Both the position numbers and the translations under genes were made by a program. Below, piece after piece: positions 52,546-61,065 of a DNA stretch of 64,000 bases. Origin of the DNA: Oscillospiraceae bacterium. GTDB taxonomy: Bacteria > Bacillota > Clostridia > Oscillospirales > Ruminococcaceae. The notes beneath the pieces are model-generated. The model made no database searches, was not told the origin of the DNA, and worked only from the letters and a program-made list of their open reading frames with translations. The stretch spans positions 62,001 to 126,000 of the forward strand of contig JAAYNJ010000017.1 in NCBI GenBank assembly GCA_012520915.1, in the 5' to 3' direction. Every line of letters starts with the position of its first letter. Position 1 is the first letter of the stretch.

Positions 52546-55125
52546 ATGAGTCTTGACAGTCCTGAAAAAAACAGTGAATTTAAAGTCGACCCTTTGATAG
52601 AGGACGACTTTGCCAAAAAGGAAAGAATTGACAGGTTCTTTTCAAAAATGGAGGAAAACAGAAAAAATCCTCTTACCGACGAATTAAAGCTTCCCGACGG
52701 AATCAGATATATGACAACGGATGGGGAAGTCTATCTGTACAAGGGCAAAGAAAGCGGGTATACGGCCGACCCTCAGAAGAAAGCGGATAATGACAATATT
52801 CCGCCCCGAGATGAAAAACGCCAAAAAATTGTGGAAGCAAACAAAAAAAGAAAAGCAAAGAGAAGAAAGAAAGATCAAAAGAGAGCCGACAGGCCTGCGA
52901 AGAAAAAGAGCATTGTCGGGAGAATCATTGCTTCAATTTTCAGAATAATACTGATTATAGGCTGCCTGGGAATAATTGCCGGTTGTGTGGCAGCAGTATC
53001 GGTTTCGATCTATCTCGTAAATGTAACCAAAGACGACGACAAAATATTAAACCTGAATACCCTGCCTCTCTCATACGCCACCATACTTGAGTATCAGGAT
53101 CGGGAAACGGGCGAATGGGTTGAATATCAAAGGCTTTTCAGCGGAGAAAACCGTGTGTGGGTAAAATACGACGAGATGCCGAGACATCTAATTGATGCAC
53201 TGGTAGCCTCAGAGGACAAGAGGTTTTGGGAGCACAAGGGAGTCGACTGGCAGAGAACAATAGCGGCCTTTTTAAACGAATACATCCCGTCGCTCAACCT
53301 CTTTCCGTCAAGACAGGGCGGTTCGACATTGGTCCAACAGCTGATTAAAAACATCACCGGCGATGACGAAACCGATGCCATGAGAAAGATAAGGGAAATA
53401 TATCGTGCGCTGGTGTTGGAAAAATACTATTCCAGAGAACAGATACTGGAAGCTTATCTGAACACGTTTAACCTCGGAGGCAAGGTCGGAGGTATAGAGG
53501 CGGCTGCAAACTACTATTTTGACAAGAGCTGCAGTGAGCTTACCATCGCCGAAAGCGCGGCTATTGTCTGTATCACAAAACAACCGACAAAAAACAACCC
53601 CTATCTCAATCCCGGGGAAAATAGAATACAGCGGGATACGATTATAAATCAGATGAAGGAGCAGGGGTATCTGACAGACAGTCAGTTTACCGCGGCGAAG
53701 AAGGAATCCGAATACATGGTATTCGGCAAACCCAACGAAAAGCTTACCGGGACTAATGTCTATTCATATATGACCGACACCGTCATTGCAGAAATATATG
53801 ATGACCTGGTTAACATTCTCGGATGGGAACCTGAAACTGCGCTTGAAAAGTTCAACAGCGGCGGTTACCGTGTAAAGATGACGATGGATCCCTTTATACA
53901 GAGCACCGTCGAAGAGGTGGCGCTGAACGGCAGGAGAACGGAGGAGCAGGAGGCAGGCTATACCTGGCCGAAATACGAGGACGGCTATATATGGCCATGG
54001 TATACCGAAGACGGCAGGGCATACGGTGAAGTTGCGGAGATTCAACCCCAATCCGCGATGGTGGTTATGAACTACGAGGGCGAGATTTTGGGAATTGCCG
54101 GCGGTTTGGGAGAAAAAACCGGAAGTCTCGAACTAAACAGAGCGGTCGACTCGAAAAGACCGACAGGCTCATCCATGAAACCGCTTGCGGCATACGGACC
54201 CGGCATAGAGGTCAACAGACTTCACTTTTCAATGCTGTTTCCCGACCAGCCGCTGCCCCCCTATACCATTCCAGGATACTACAGATTCCCCGACAACTAC
54301 GACAGCTCCTACGGCGTTCCGGTGACGGTTGCTGAAGGAATAGCGAGATCGCTCAATACCACCGCCGTTCATGCGATAAGAAGGGTCGGAATAGACTTCT
54401 CCTTTGATTTTATGAGAAATTTCGTCGGACTTGACACCCTCTCCGATCCGGAGGACAGGACGCACTCCCTCGCGTTGGGAGGGCTTCATACCGGAATTTC
54501 GCCCCTCGATATGTGTGCCGCATACGCCCCTTTCGGAAACGGCGGAACCTATTATTCTCCCCACAGCTATTCCATGATAGTGGACGCCAACGGCGAGGTT
54601 TTAATAAATAAGAAGAACCATATAAATGTAATTCAGGCATACAGCGAACCCTCCGCCTTTATCATGAACAAGCTTTTGAGAAATGTTATGTACAGCGGAT
54701 GGGGCGGAACCGGAGTCAGGGCGCGTCCCGATGGGGATATGCCTTATGTGGGCAAATCCGGAACGCATTCCGAAAACAAAGACTATTGGTTTATCGGGAT
54801 GAACCCCTACTATGTTATGTCAATATGGCAGGGATATGACCAACCCAAATACCAAAACAATATAAGGCCTCACCCGATACAGATTGCATTCAAAAAGGTC
54901 ATGGGAACCATAAGCGCCGACCTTGAGGTGATATCTTTTCCGACACCTCCGGAGGGGACCGTCAAAACCGCGACGTTCTGTAAGGATACCGGACTTATCG
55001 CAGGCGAGGGGTGCCCTGACAGGAGAACGGGGTATTATAAGCCCGAGATGATGCCTGACGGTGTATGCAACCATGCGCTCGACGCGCCGAGGCCTGAAGA
55101 TTACGCACCTCAACCGACTCCGTAA
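52546..55125 (+). CDS. Class A penicillin-binding protein (transglycosylase/transpeptidase)
   Basis: An 859-residue PBP1a/1b-like protein. Residues 1-120 are cytoplasmic and very basic near the membrane (KKRKAKRRKKDQKRADRPAK). One helix follows (IFRIILIIGCLGIIAGCVAA). The GT51 domain has ASEDKRFWEHKGVDWQRT and GGSTLVQQLIKNITG. The transpeptidase has the active-site Ser in PTGSSMKPLAAY, ARSLNTTAV (SxN) and VGKSGTHSENKDYWF (KSG). It ends in a short Pro-rich tail. It polymerises and cross-links peptidoglycan. In a cell apparently lacking mre genes it would be a main wall synthase. Confidence 0.95.
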   Translation: MSLDSPEKNSEFKVDPLIEDDFAKKERIDRFFSKMEENRKNPLTDELKLPDGIRYMTTDGEVYLYKGKESGYTADPQKKADNDNIPPRDEKRQKIVEANKKRKAKRRKKDQKRADRPAKKKSIVGRIIASIFRIILIIGCLGIIAGCVAAVSVSIYLVNVTKDDDKILNLNTLPLSYATILEYQDRETGEWVEYQRLFSGENRVWVKYDEMPRHLIDALVASEDKRFWEHKGVDWQRTIAAFLNEYIPSLNLFPSRQGGSTLVQQLIKNITGDDETDAMRKIREIYRALVLEKYYSREQILEAYLNTFNLGGKVGGIEAAANYYFDKSCSELTIAESAAIVCITKQPTKNNPYLNPGENRIQRDTIINQMKEQGYLTDSQFTAAKKESEYMVFGKPNEKLTGTNVYSYMTDTVIAEIYDDLVNILGWEPETALEKFNSGGYRVKMTMDPFIQSTVEEVALNGRRTEEQEAGYTWPKYEDGYIWPWYTEDGRAYGEVAEIQPQSAMVVMNYEGEILGIAGGLGEKTGSLELNRAVDSKRPTGSSMKPLAAYGPGIEVNRLHFSMLFPDQPLPPYTIPGYYRFPDNYDSSYGVPVTVAEGIARSLNTTAVHAIRRVGIDFSFDFMRNFVGLDTLSDPEDRTHSLALGGLHTGISPLDMCAAYAPFGNGGTYYSPHSYSMIVDANGEVLINKKNHINVIQAYSEPSAFIMNKLLRNVMYSGWGGTGVRARPDGDMPYVGKSGTHSENKDYWFIGMNPYYVMSIWQGYDQPKYQNNIRPHPIQIAFKKVMGTISADLEVISFPTPPEGTVKTATFCKDTGLIAGEGCPDRRTGYYKPEMMPDGVCNHALDAPRPEDYAPQPTP

Positions 55126-55140
55126 TTTTTGACTTTTACA

Positions 55141-55171
55141 AAAACCTTCGCTTTCTCGGCGAAGGTTTTTT
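55141..55171 (+). terminator. Terminator after the PBP gene
   Basis: AAAACCTTCGC-TTTCTCG-GCGAAGGTTTT hairpin ending in TTTTTT. Between 55172 and 55325 I see no gene or clear site. Confidence 0.92.
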
Positions 55172-55325
55172 GTTATTAATCTTTTCAGGTGCGTATCGAT
55201 ATTATTAACCGTGTCCGAAAAGACAACGATATACTGTACTTCTTAATCATGAAATGCATCTTTGCCGTATCAGCTTAAAAACAGTTAACTTATGTAAGCA
55301 AATGAGCAAGCTCAAAAATAAGAAC

Positions 55326-55357
55326 AGGAGGGCGGAATCAACAGATTCCGCCCTCCT
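55326..55357 (-). terminator. Perfect 14-bp palindromic hairpin at the 3' end of the hyd operon
   Basis: AGGAGGGCGGAATC (55326-55339), loop AACA, GATTCCGCCCTCCT (55344-55357). It lies 28 bases after the hydA stop. On the minus strand the tail GTTCTTATTTTTG is only partly T-rich, so it is an imperfect intrinsic terminator or a 3' stabilising structure. Confidence 0.75.
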
Positions 55358-55385
55358 ATAATCAATTTTCTTAATTCACGGGATA

Positions 55386-57128
55386 TCAGTAGATTTCCCT
55401 CTCAACATAGGTTGTGTGAAGAATTTCATGTGCCTTATGGCTACCGGGCTTTCCGAAGTATGTGTCGTAAAGCTCGTTCATAACGGGGTTGTCAATGCTC
55501 TTTCTAAGCTGCATTCCCGCATCCTGATTGTAAAGGCCCATGGCTCTTGTATGGCGCAGGTTGAGGTTGTTTGTGACAAAGCTGGGCTGAATTGGCTGCC
55601 CGCCGCCGTTGACACAGCCTCCGGGACATGCCATGACTTCAATGAAGTGATATTCCTTCTCTCCGTTTTTAATCATGGTGAGAAGCTGATGGGCGTTTTC
55701 AAGACCGGAGGTAACAGCAACCTTGACTTTTATTCCCGCAAGGTCGTATTCGGCTTCTTTTATGCCTTTTGTACCTCTGACTTCCGAAAAGTCGATTTTT
55801 GGAGCATCGTCGCCCGTGAGTATCTCTGATACCGTTCTGAGCGCGGCTTCCATTACTCCGCCGGTTGCTCCGAAGATATGAGCCGCACCGGAAGCCATGC
55901 CGAATACCGGATCGAAATCTTCGTCGGGGAGTTTGTCAAATATTATATTTGCTCTCTTTATCATGTTTGCGAGTTCGCGGGTCGTGAGAACGGCATCGAT
56001 GTCGGGATATCCCGAGGCGCTTTGACCGGCTCTCGTCTTTTCAAATTTCTTTGCCGTACAGGGCATGATGCTGACCACGAAGATATCTTTCGGATCGATT
56101 CCCTGTTTTTCGGCGAAGTATGTCTTTGAAACCGAACCCATCATCTGCTGGGGTGATTTACAGCTCGAGAGGTTGGGGATAAATTCCGGGAAATAATATT
56201 CGCAGAACTTTATCCATCCCGGCGAACAGGAGGTGATGAGAGGGAGAACCCCGCCGTTGTTTATGCGATCCAATAACTCCGTGCCCTCTTCCATAATGGT
56301 GAGATCGGCAGCGGTATCGACGTCAAAAATACTGTCAAATCCCATCCTGCGGAGAGCGGCAGGTAATTTTCCGTGCACATTTGTGCCTATGGGCATTCCG
56401 AAACACTCTCCGAGCTGGACCCTGACGGAAGGTGCGGGTGCCGCAATGACATGCTTGGTGGGGTCGGCCAATGCAGCCCAGACCTGTTCACTCTCGTCCT
56501 TTTCGGTGAGTGCACCCACCGGGCAGACAACTATACACTGACCGCAGTGTATACATGAAGTCGCATCCAGAGGATCGCCGAAAGCGGAACCTATGTGAGT
56601 GTCATAGCCTCTTTTAGTAGGTCCTATAACCGCTACATGCTGATTGACGCTGCAGGCTGCAACGCATCTTCTGCAGAGTATGCACTTTGAATTGTCTCTA
56701 ATGAGGTGTACGGCCGAGTCGTCAATATCCGGCTCCAGGTTGGAACGACCGAATCTGTCCATATCTACGTTGTTTTCATGACACAGCGTCTGAAGTTCGC
56801 AGTTCGTGTTTCTTGCACACGAGAGACAGTCGGTTCTGTGATTGCTCAGTATGAGCTCGAGGGTTTTCTGTCTTGACTTTCTCAATGCGGGGGTGTTGGT
56901 ATTGACAACCATTCCCTCGGATACGGTGGTGACGCAGGCTGCCAGATAGGAGCGCGCACCTTCAACCTCTACCAGACACAGACGACATGCACCTATGGCA
57001 TTCAGGTCTTTCATATAGCAGAGGGTGGGAATTTTGATTCCGGCTTTATATGCGGCGTCGAGTATGGTGTAACCCTCGGGAACTTCAACATTTACGCCGT
57101 CTATCTTTAAATTCACGGTTTTGCTCAT
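55386..57128 (-). CDS. hydA: [FeFe]-hydrogenase catalytic subunit HydA (bifurcating type)
   Basis: ATG at 57128 gives 580 residues; the longer frame to 57224 lies within hydB. Domains: [2Fe-2S] with C37, C48, C51, C65; the His-ligated cluster (H97, C101, C104, C110); two [4Fe-4S] (C149-C159, C192-C202); then the H-cluster domain with ITSCSPGWIKF (C301), MPCTAKKFE (C357) and MACPGGCVNGGGQP (C501, C505), and the small-subunit-like C-terminus YDTYFGKPGSHKAHEILH. The L1 motif has Ser in place of the second Cys of TSCCP. With HydB and HydC it should couple NADH plus reduced ferredoxin to hydrogen formation. Confidence 0.95.
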   Translation of the reverse strand: MSKTVNLKIDGVNVEVPEGYTILDAAYKAGIKIPTLCYMKDLNAIGACRLCLVEVEGARSYLAACVTTVSEGMVVNTNTPALRKSRQKTLELILSNHRTDCLSCARNTNCELQTLCHENNVDMDRFGRSNLEPDIDDSAVHLIRDNSKCILCRRCVAACSVNQHVAVIGPTKRGYDTHIGSAFGDPLDATSCIHCGQCIVVCPVGALTEKDESEQVWAALADPTKHVIAAPAPSVRVQLGECFGMPIGTNVHGKLPAALRRMGFDSIFDVDTAADLTIMEEGTELLDRINNGGVLPLITSCSPGWIKFCEYYFPEFIPNLSSCKSPQQMMGSVSKTYFAEKQGIDPKDIFVVSIMPCTAKKFEKTRAGQSASGYPDIDAVLTTRELANMIKRANIIFDKLPDEDFDPVFGMASGAAHIFGATGGVMEAALRTVSEILTGDDAPKIDFSEVRGTKGIKEAEYDLAGIKVKVAVTSGLENAHQLLTMIKNGEKEYHFIEVMACPGGCVNGGGQPIQPSFVTNNLNLRHTRAMGLYNQDAGMQLRKSIDNPVMNELYDTYFGKPGSHKAHEILHTTYVEREIY

Positions 57129-57144
57129 ATTTTTACAATCCTTT

Positions 57145-58935
57145 CTATTTCCTGACAATCGCGCCGAACTTGCATGCTTCCACACAGGCGCCGCACTTGA
57201 TACAAGCATCCTTGTTGATGACAAACGGCTCTTTGCCCAACACGCCGGTTATGGCATCGGCAGGGCATACTTTTGTACAGAGTCCGCATTTTTTGCATTT
57301 GTCGGCAATTATCGAATAGGACAACAGACCTTTGCAGACTCCCGCAGGACATACCTTGTCAACAACATGAGCAATATATTCTTCTCTGAAGAATTTAAGG
57401 GTTGACATAACGGGGTTGGGAGCAGTCATGCCAAGCTGACAGAGGGAGTTCTTGCTGATGTATTCACAGAGTTCATCAAGAATATCAAGATCTTCGGGTT
57501 CACCTTTTCCCTCGGTTATTTTATCAAGGACTTCGTACAGCCTTTTGGTGCCGATTCTGCAGGCGGTGCATTTTCCGCAGGATTCTTCGACGGTAAAACC
57601 GAGGAAAAATTTGGCTATATCGACCATACAGTTATCTTCGTCCATGACAATCAGCCCGCCGGAACCCATCATGGATCCTGCTTCAGCCAGGCTCTCGTAG
57701 TCTATCTTTACATCGAAGAGATCAATAGGAATACATCCGCCGGAAGGGCCGCCTGTTTGAGCTGCTTTGAATTTCTTGCCTCCGGGTACGCCCCCGCCGA
57801 TTTCATCGACAACCTCTCTGAGTGTGGTGCCCATGGGTACTTCAACCAATCCGGTATTGTGGATTTTTCCCCCAAGGGCAAATACCTTTGTACCCTTGCT
57901 CTTTTCCGTGCCTATCGATCTGAACCAATCAGCTCCGTTGAGAATGATTTGCGGTACGTTGGCCAAGGTTTCTACGTTGTTAATTGTTGTCGGTTTTCCG
58001 AAAAGACCTCTTTCGGCAGGGAAGGGAGGCCTCGGTCTCGGCTCTCCGCGCCCGCCTTCGATGGACGCCATGAGAGCGGTTTCTTCGCCGCAGACAAATG
58101 CGCCTGCACCGAGCTTTATAGTAATGTCAAAGGAAAAATCGGATCCGAAAATATTATCTCCCAAAAGTCCGTATGCCTTTGCCTGTTCTATGGCGATATT
58201 GAGACGCTTTATGGCTATGGGGTATTCCGCACGGACATAGATGAATCCTTTGCTTGCATCTGTGGCATATCCGGCTATTGCCATGGCTTCGATTATTACA
58301 TGAGGATCGCCTTCGAGAACGGAGCGGTCCATAAATGCGCCGGGATCGCCTTCGTCGGCATTGCAGATTACATATTTCTGATCGGCATCATATCCGCGTG
58401 CAAATTTCCATTTGAGACCGGTCGGGAAACCCGCACCGCCTCTTCCGCGAAGCCCGCTGTCGGTTATGAGCTGCACCGTCTCTTCGGGCGTCATCTCGGT
58501 CAGAACCTTGCCCAAAGCCTGGTAACCGTCAAAAGCTATATACTCGTCTATGAGCTCCGGATTTATTCTGCCGCAGTTTCTGAGTGCAAGCCTCATCTGC
58601 TTTTTATAGAAAGGGGTTTCGTGAAGACCGGCTATTTCATCTTCCTTCACCGTCTCGTCATAGAGCAGCCTGGTTACCGGACGACCCTTTAAGAGATGCT
58701 CGCTCACTATTTCGGGAACGTCGTCCACCTTTACCATGCTGTAGAAGGTGCCTTCGGGATGGATAATGACTATGGGGCCGAGGGCGCAGAGGCCGAAACA
58801 GCCCGTTTTAACTATATTAACCTCGTCGGAAAGCCCCTGATTTGCAATTGCTTCGGCAAAAGCTTCCGCCACCTTTGCGCTGCCGGAGGACGCACAACCT
58901 GTACCGGCACATATCATGACATGACTTCTGTACAT
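57145..58935 (-). CDS. hydB: NADH/ferredoxin-linked hydrogenase subunit HydB (NuoF-like)
   Basis: A 596-residue flavoprotein. Residues 1-90 are a thioredoxin-like [2Fe-2S] domain (C9, C14, C46, C50). The NuoF core has RGRGGAGFPTGLKWKFA (FMN), CNADEGDPGAFMDRS and GAGAFVCGEETALMASIEG (NADH), then ESCGKCTACRIGTKRL for a [4Fe-4S]. The C-terminus adds two ferredoxin clusters, CKKCGLCTKVCP and CIKCGACVEACKFG. This architecture is that of the bifurcating HydB of Thermotoga and clostridia. It sits 16 bases upstream of hydA. Confidence 0.96.
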   Translation of the reverse strand: MYRSHVMICAGTGCASSGSAKVAEAFAEAIANQGLSDEVNIVKTGCFGLCALGPIVIIHPEGTFYSMVKVDDVPEIVSEHLLKGRPVTRLLYDETVKEDEIAGLHETPFYKKQMRLALRNCGRINPELIDEYIAFDGYQALGKVLTEMTPEETVQLITDSGLRGRGGAGFPTGLKWKFARGYDADQKYVICNADEGDPGAFMDRSVLEGDPHVIIEAMAIAGYATDASKGFIYVRAEYPIAIKRLNIAIEQAKAYGLLGDNIFGSDFSFDITIKLGAGAFVCGEETALMASIEGGRGEPRPRPPFPAERGLFGKPTTINNVETLANVPQIILNGADWFRSIGTEKSKGTKVFALGGKIHNTGLVEVPMGTTLREVVDEIGGGVPGGKKFKAAQTGGPSGGCIPIDLFDVKIDYESLAEAGSMMGSGGLIVMDEDNCMVDIAKFFLGFTVEESCGKCTACRIGTKRLYEVLDKITEGKGEPEDLDILDELCEYISKNSLCQLGMTAPNPVMSTLKFFREEYIAHVVDKVCPAGVCKGLLSYSIIADKCKKCGLCTKVCPADAITGVLGKEPFVINKDACIKCGACVEACKFGAIVRK

Positions 58936-58946
58936 TTATTATCCCC

Positions 58947-59318
58947 CTATCTCGCAACGCGGCCGTATGTGAATTCAGCAACCGGTTTTCCGCCGATTAC
59001 ATGTTCGCTGATAATTCTGCCGACCTTATCGGTGGTAACGTTTACATATGTGACTTTCTCATGACCCGGCACGAGAACTTCGACGACCGGCTCATACTGG
59101 CATATGCCGATGCAACCGGTTTGCGTTACAATGACGTTGTGGAGTTCGCGACGTGCGATTTCCGCAGTAATTTCGCTCAACACCGGTCTTGCTCCGGCTG
59201 CTATCCCGCATGTAGCCATGCCGACGACTATTCTGATGGTGTCTTCATCCGATTCGCGGGTGTCAATCAGATTTTTCATCTTGTCGCGTATAGCAGTAAT
59301 GTCCGCCAAACTCTTCAT
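58947..59318 (-). CDS. [2Fe-2S] thioredoxin-like ferredoxin of the hyd operon
   Basis: A 123-residue protein. Four cysteines fit a thioredoxin-fold [2Fe-2S] site: MATCGIAAGA (one Cys), then TQTGCIGICQYEPVVEVLVP, with a single Cys in the first knuckle as seen. It resembles the small subunit often found between HydC and HydB in clostridia. The spacing C...(CxxxC) gives three clear Cys rather than four, so the cluster may be unusual or absent; I count C in ATCG, GCIG and GICQ. It is 11 bases ahead of hydB. Confidence 0.85.
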   Translation of the reverse strand: MKSLADITAIRDKMKNLIDTRESDEDTIRIVVGMATCGIAAGARPVLSEITAEIARRELHNVIVTQTGCIGICQYEPVVEVLVPGHEKVTYVNVTTDKVGRIISEHVIGGKPVAEFTYGRVAR

Positions 59319-59339
59319 AGATTTCTCCTTAAAATGTCT

Positions 59340-59882
59340 TTATTTAGATTCTGTAATCTGTAAAAAATTATCGTTTGCGTATTCTTCAATAAACAATGCC
59401 ACCTGGGGCGTGGATACCGGAACCCCGTCCAAAAGTATCTTTATTTCCGCAGAATCAAGGATGAATTCAAGCTCTCCTCTTGAGATGTGAAAAACGAAAT
59501 CCACATCGGGACTTCCGGAAATCAGTGTTGAGGCGGTAGAACCGAGATTGCCGATGGGCAGCATGTCGATGCTGTTTGCATCAAATAATGCGGTTATTTT
59601 AGTACCTGCTCCGACCTCGCTCTCTATTTCCACATACCCTCCGGTCTGCTCCGCCAAAAGTGTCAGAAAGGGTATTCCGAGTCCCACCTTTCTGGTGGTT
59701 CTGGAGGTGTAAAAAGGATCCTTGAGTTTATTCAAAACCTCTTTTGTCATTCCCGAGCCGTCGTCGCTTATAATAAGCTTCAGATGATTTTCATCATATA
59801 TAAGCGAAATATTTACGAGTTTCGCTCCGGCCTTTACGGAGTTGTTGGCCACGTCGAGGATGTTTAAAGATAGTTCCTGCAA
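59340..59882 (-). CDS. Histidine-kinase-type ATPase protein embedded in the hyd operon
   Basis: TTG at 59882 behind GCGAGGCGG is the only start after the in-frame stop upstream. The 180-residue protein begins directly with the N-box (LNILDVANNSVKAGAKLVNI), then SDDGSGMTKEVLNKLKDPFY, TRKVGLGIPFLTLLAEQTGG and GAGTKITALF, so the HATPase domain is complete. There is no dimerisation/His-phosphorylation domain and no sensor. A further 75 residues follow with no motif I know. It sits between hydC and the [2Fe-2S] gene. It may be an anti-sigma-like or partner kinase for the divergent signalling genes. Confidence 0.87.
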   Translation of the reverse strand: MQELSLNILDVANNSVKAGAKLVNISLIYDENHLKLIISDDGSGMTKEVLNKLKDPFYTSRTTRKVGLGIPFLTLLAEQTGGYVEIESEVGAGTKITALFDANSIDMLPIGNLGSTASTLISGSPDVDFVFHISRGELEFILDSAEIKILLDGVPVSTPQVALFIEEYANDNFLQITESK

Positions 59883-59909
59883 AACCGCCTCGCTTTCACA
59901 CCTTTAAAG

Positions 59910-60398
59910 TCAATACTTTGCCAATATTCCTTCCAGTTCGTCGCCCGTCAGCCTTCCGTAAACATCTTCGTTTATCATAATTACGGGTGCAAGACCGCAT
60001 GCGCCGATACATCTGCAGCTCTCGAGACTGAATTTTCCGTCGGGAGTCGTTTCGCCCTCTTTAATTTTCAGCAATACTTCAAGTTTATCCAATATGTTCT
60101 GACTGTTTTTTACGTAACATGCCGTTCCCATACAGACGCTTATTTTATAGTCGCCTACGGGGTATAGTCTGAACATCGAATAAAATGTGGCTATACCGTA
60201 AAGTTCTTCAAGCGAGACGCCGGTATGTTCGGAAATAATGGTTTGAGCTGCTCGGGGCAGGTAGCCGAATATTTCCTGAGCTTTTTGAAGGGCGGGCATG
60301 GTAAGACCCTGCATATCCTTGTTTTCGATGAGCCACTCTTTTAATTCGTTTTCCTGTTCCGGTGTGCCGGTGTAAGGAACTACGACGGTGTTTTTCAT
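59910..60398 (-). CDS. hydC: Hydrogenase subunit HydC (NuoE-like [2Fe-2S])
   Basis: A 162-residue NuoE/HydC with TTGGAGG before the ATG. MPALQKAQEIFGYLPRAAQT, YGIATFYSMFRLYPVG, and the cluster ligands in CMGTACYVKN (C-x4-C) and SCRCIGACGLAPVIMINEDV (C-x3-C) are as expected. It carries electrons with HydB between NADH and the H-cluster subunit. It is the first gene of the operon; a minus-strand TATAAT lies at 60462-60467. Confidence 0.95.
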   Translation of the reverse strand: MKNTVVVPYTGTPEQENELKEWLIENKDMQGLTMPALQKAQEIFGYLPRAAQTIISEHTGVSLEELYGIATFYSMFRLYPVGDYKISVCMGTACYVKNSQNILDKLEVLLKIKEGETTPDGKFSLESCRCIGACGLAPVIMINEDVYGRLTGDELEGILAKY

Positions 60399-60585
60399 TC
60401 CGTTTCCTCCAAAGATTTAATTTTAAACAACACAAAAATGCGTTAAATAGATAACAAATAAATTATATCATAGAGGTGTTTAAAAAGGTAGGAGAAAAAA
60501 CAGGGATTTTATTGTAATATCTTCTAAAAGACAAAATGCATTTTTCGAGAAAAAGCACGAACTTCGGGGTGTTGAAGGTCTTTGC

Positions 60586-60615
60586 TTGTCACTTCCCGAA
60601 GAGATATCGTATAAT
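60586..60615 (+). promoter_or_regulatory. Sigma-A promoter of the DRTGG/HydS-like operon
   Basis: TTGTCA (60586-60591), an 18-base spacer and TATAAT (60610-60615) in the 310-base gap between the divergent hydC and DRTGG genes. A minus-strand TATAAT at 60462-60467 could serve hydC. Nothing else coding is seen in the gap. Confidence 0.72.
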
Positions 60616-60632
60616 GTGTTTGGATAAGTCTG

Positions 60633-60659
60633 AATTATCCGTTGTATGAACGGATAATT
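60633..60659 (+). promoter_or_regulatory. Inverted repeat in the leader of the HydS-like operon (operator or attenuator)
   Basis: Perfect 11-base arms AATTATCCGTT (60633-60643) and AACGGATAATT (60649-60659) around GTATG, starting about 11 bases after the predicted transcription start. It is followed by GTTTTAA, a poor T-run. It could be a repressor site or a weak terminator; it does not fit the Rex consensus as I know it. Confidence 0.7.
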
Positions 60660-60708
60660 GTTTTAACGGATTGATTTTTGTCGACTATAAGAACAAAAAG
60701 GAGACTCT

Positions 60709-61065
60709 ATGAAGATATCTGAAATTGCAAAAATACTCAGTGCCAGAATAATGACGTCCGGGATAAGCACCGATACGGAAGTCCATACGGCCTGCGGCAG
60801 CGATATGATGAGCGATGTGCTCGCCTATGTTAAGAATCAGGCGGTTCTATTGACGGGACTTAACAATCCTCAGGTCATAAGAACCGCCGAGATGATGGAC
60901 ATGGAGTGTGTGGTGTTCGTCAGGGGTAAGGTTCCCAACGAAGACCTTGTAAAAATGGCACAGGATAAGGGCATTGTTTTGATGACGACCGAAAAAACTA
61001 TGTTTCTGGCATGCGGAGTCCTTTATGAAAAGGGTCTCATGGAAGGGGAAGGAGCTTGGGAATGA
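60709..61065 (+). CDS. DRTGG-domain protein (first of two)
   Basis: A 118-residue single-domain protein behind AAAAAGGAGACT. The N-terminal MKISEIAKILSARIMTSGIS and central VHTACGSDMMSDVLAYVKNQ, then LLTGLNNPQVIRTAEMMDME, match the DRTGG domain known from phosphotransacetylase and CBS proteins. DRTGG is thought to bind a ligand, but what it binds is not known. It ends 10 bases past the start of the next gene. In clostridia it recurs with hydrogenase genes. Confidence 0.85.
   Translation: MKISEIAKILSARIMTSGISTDTEVHTACGSDMMSDVLAYVKNQAVLLTGLNNPQVIRTAEMMDMECVVFVRGKVPNEDLVKMAQDKGIVLMTTEKTMFLACGVLYEKGLMEGEGAWE

Noticed and set aside
57757-58692. A 311-codon open frame on the plus strand inside hydB
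   Set aside because: It is antisense to a well-supported NuoF-like gene, its product has no recognisable motif, and it has no ribosome site.
60633-60659. Rex-type redox operator
   Set aside because: The inverted repeat does not resemble the TTGTGAA...TTCACAA type core, so I list it only as an unassigned operator or attenuator.
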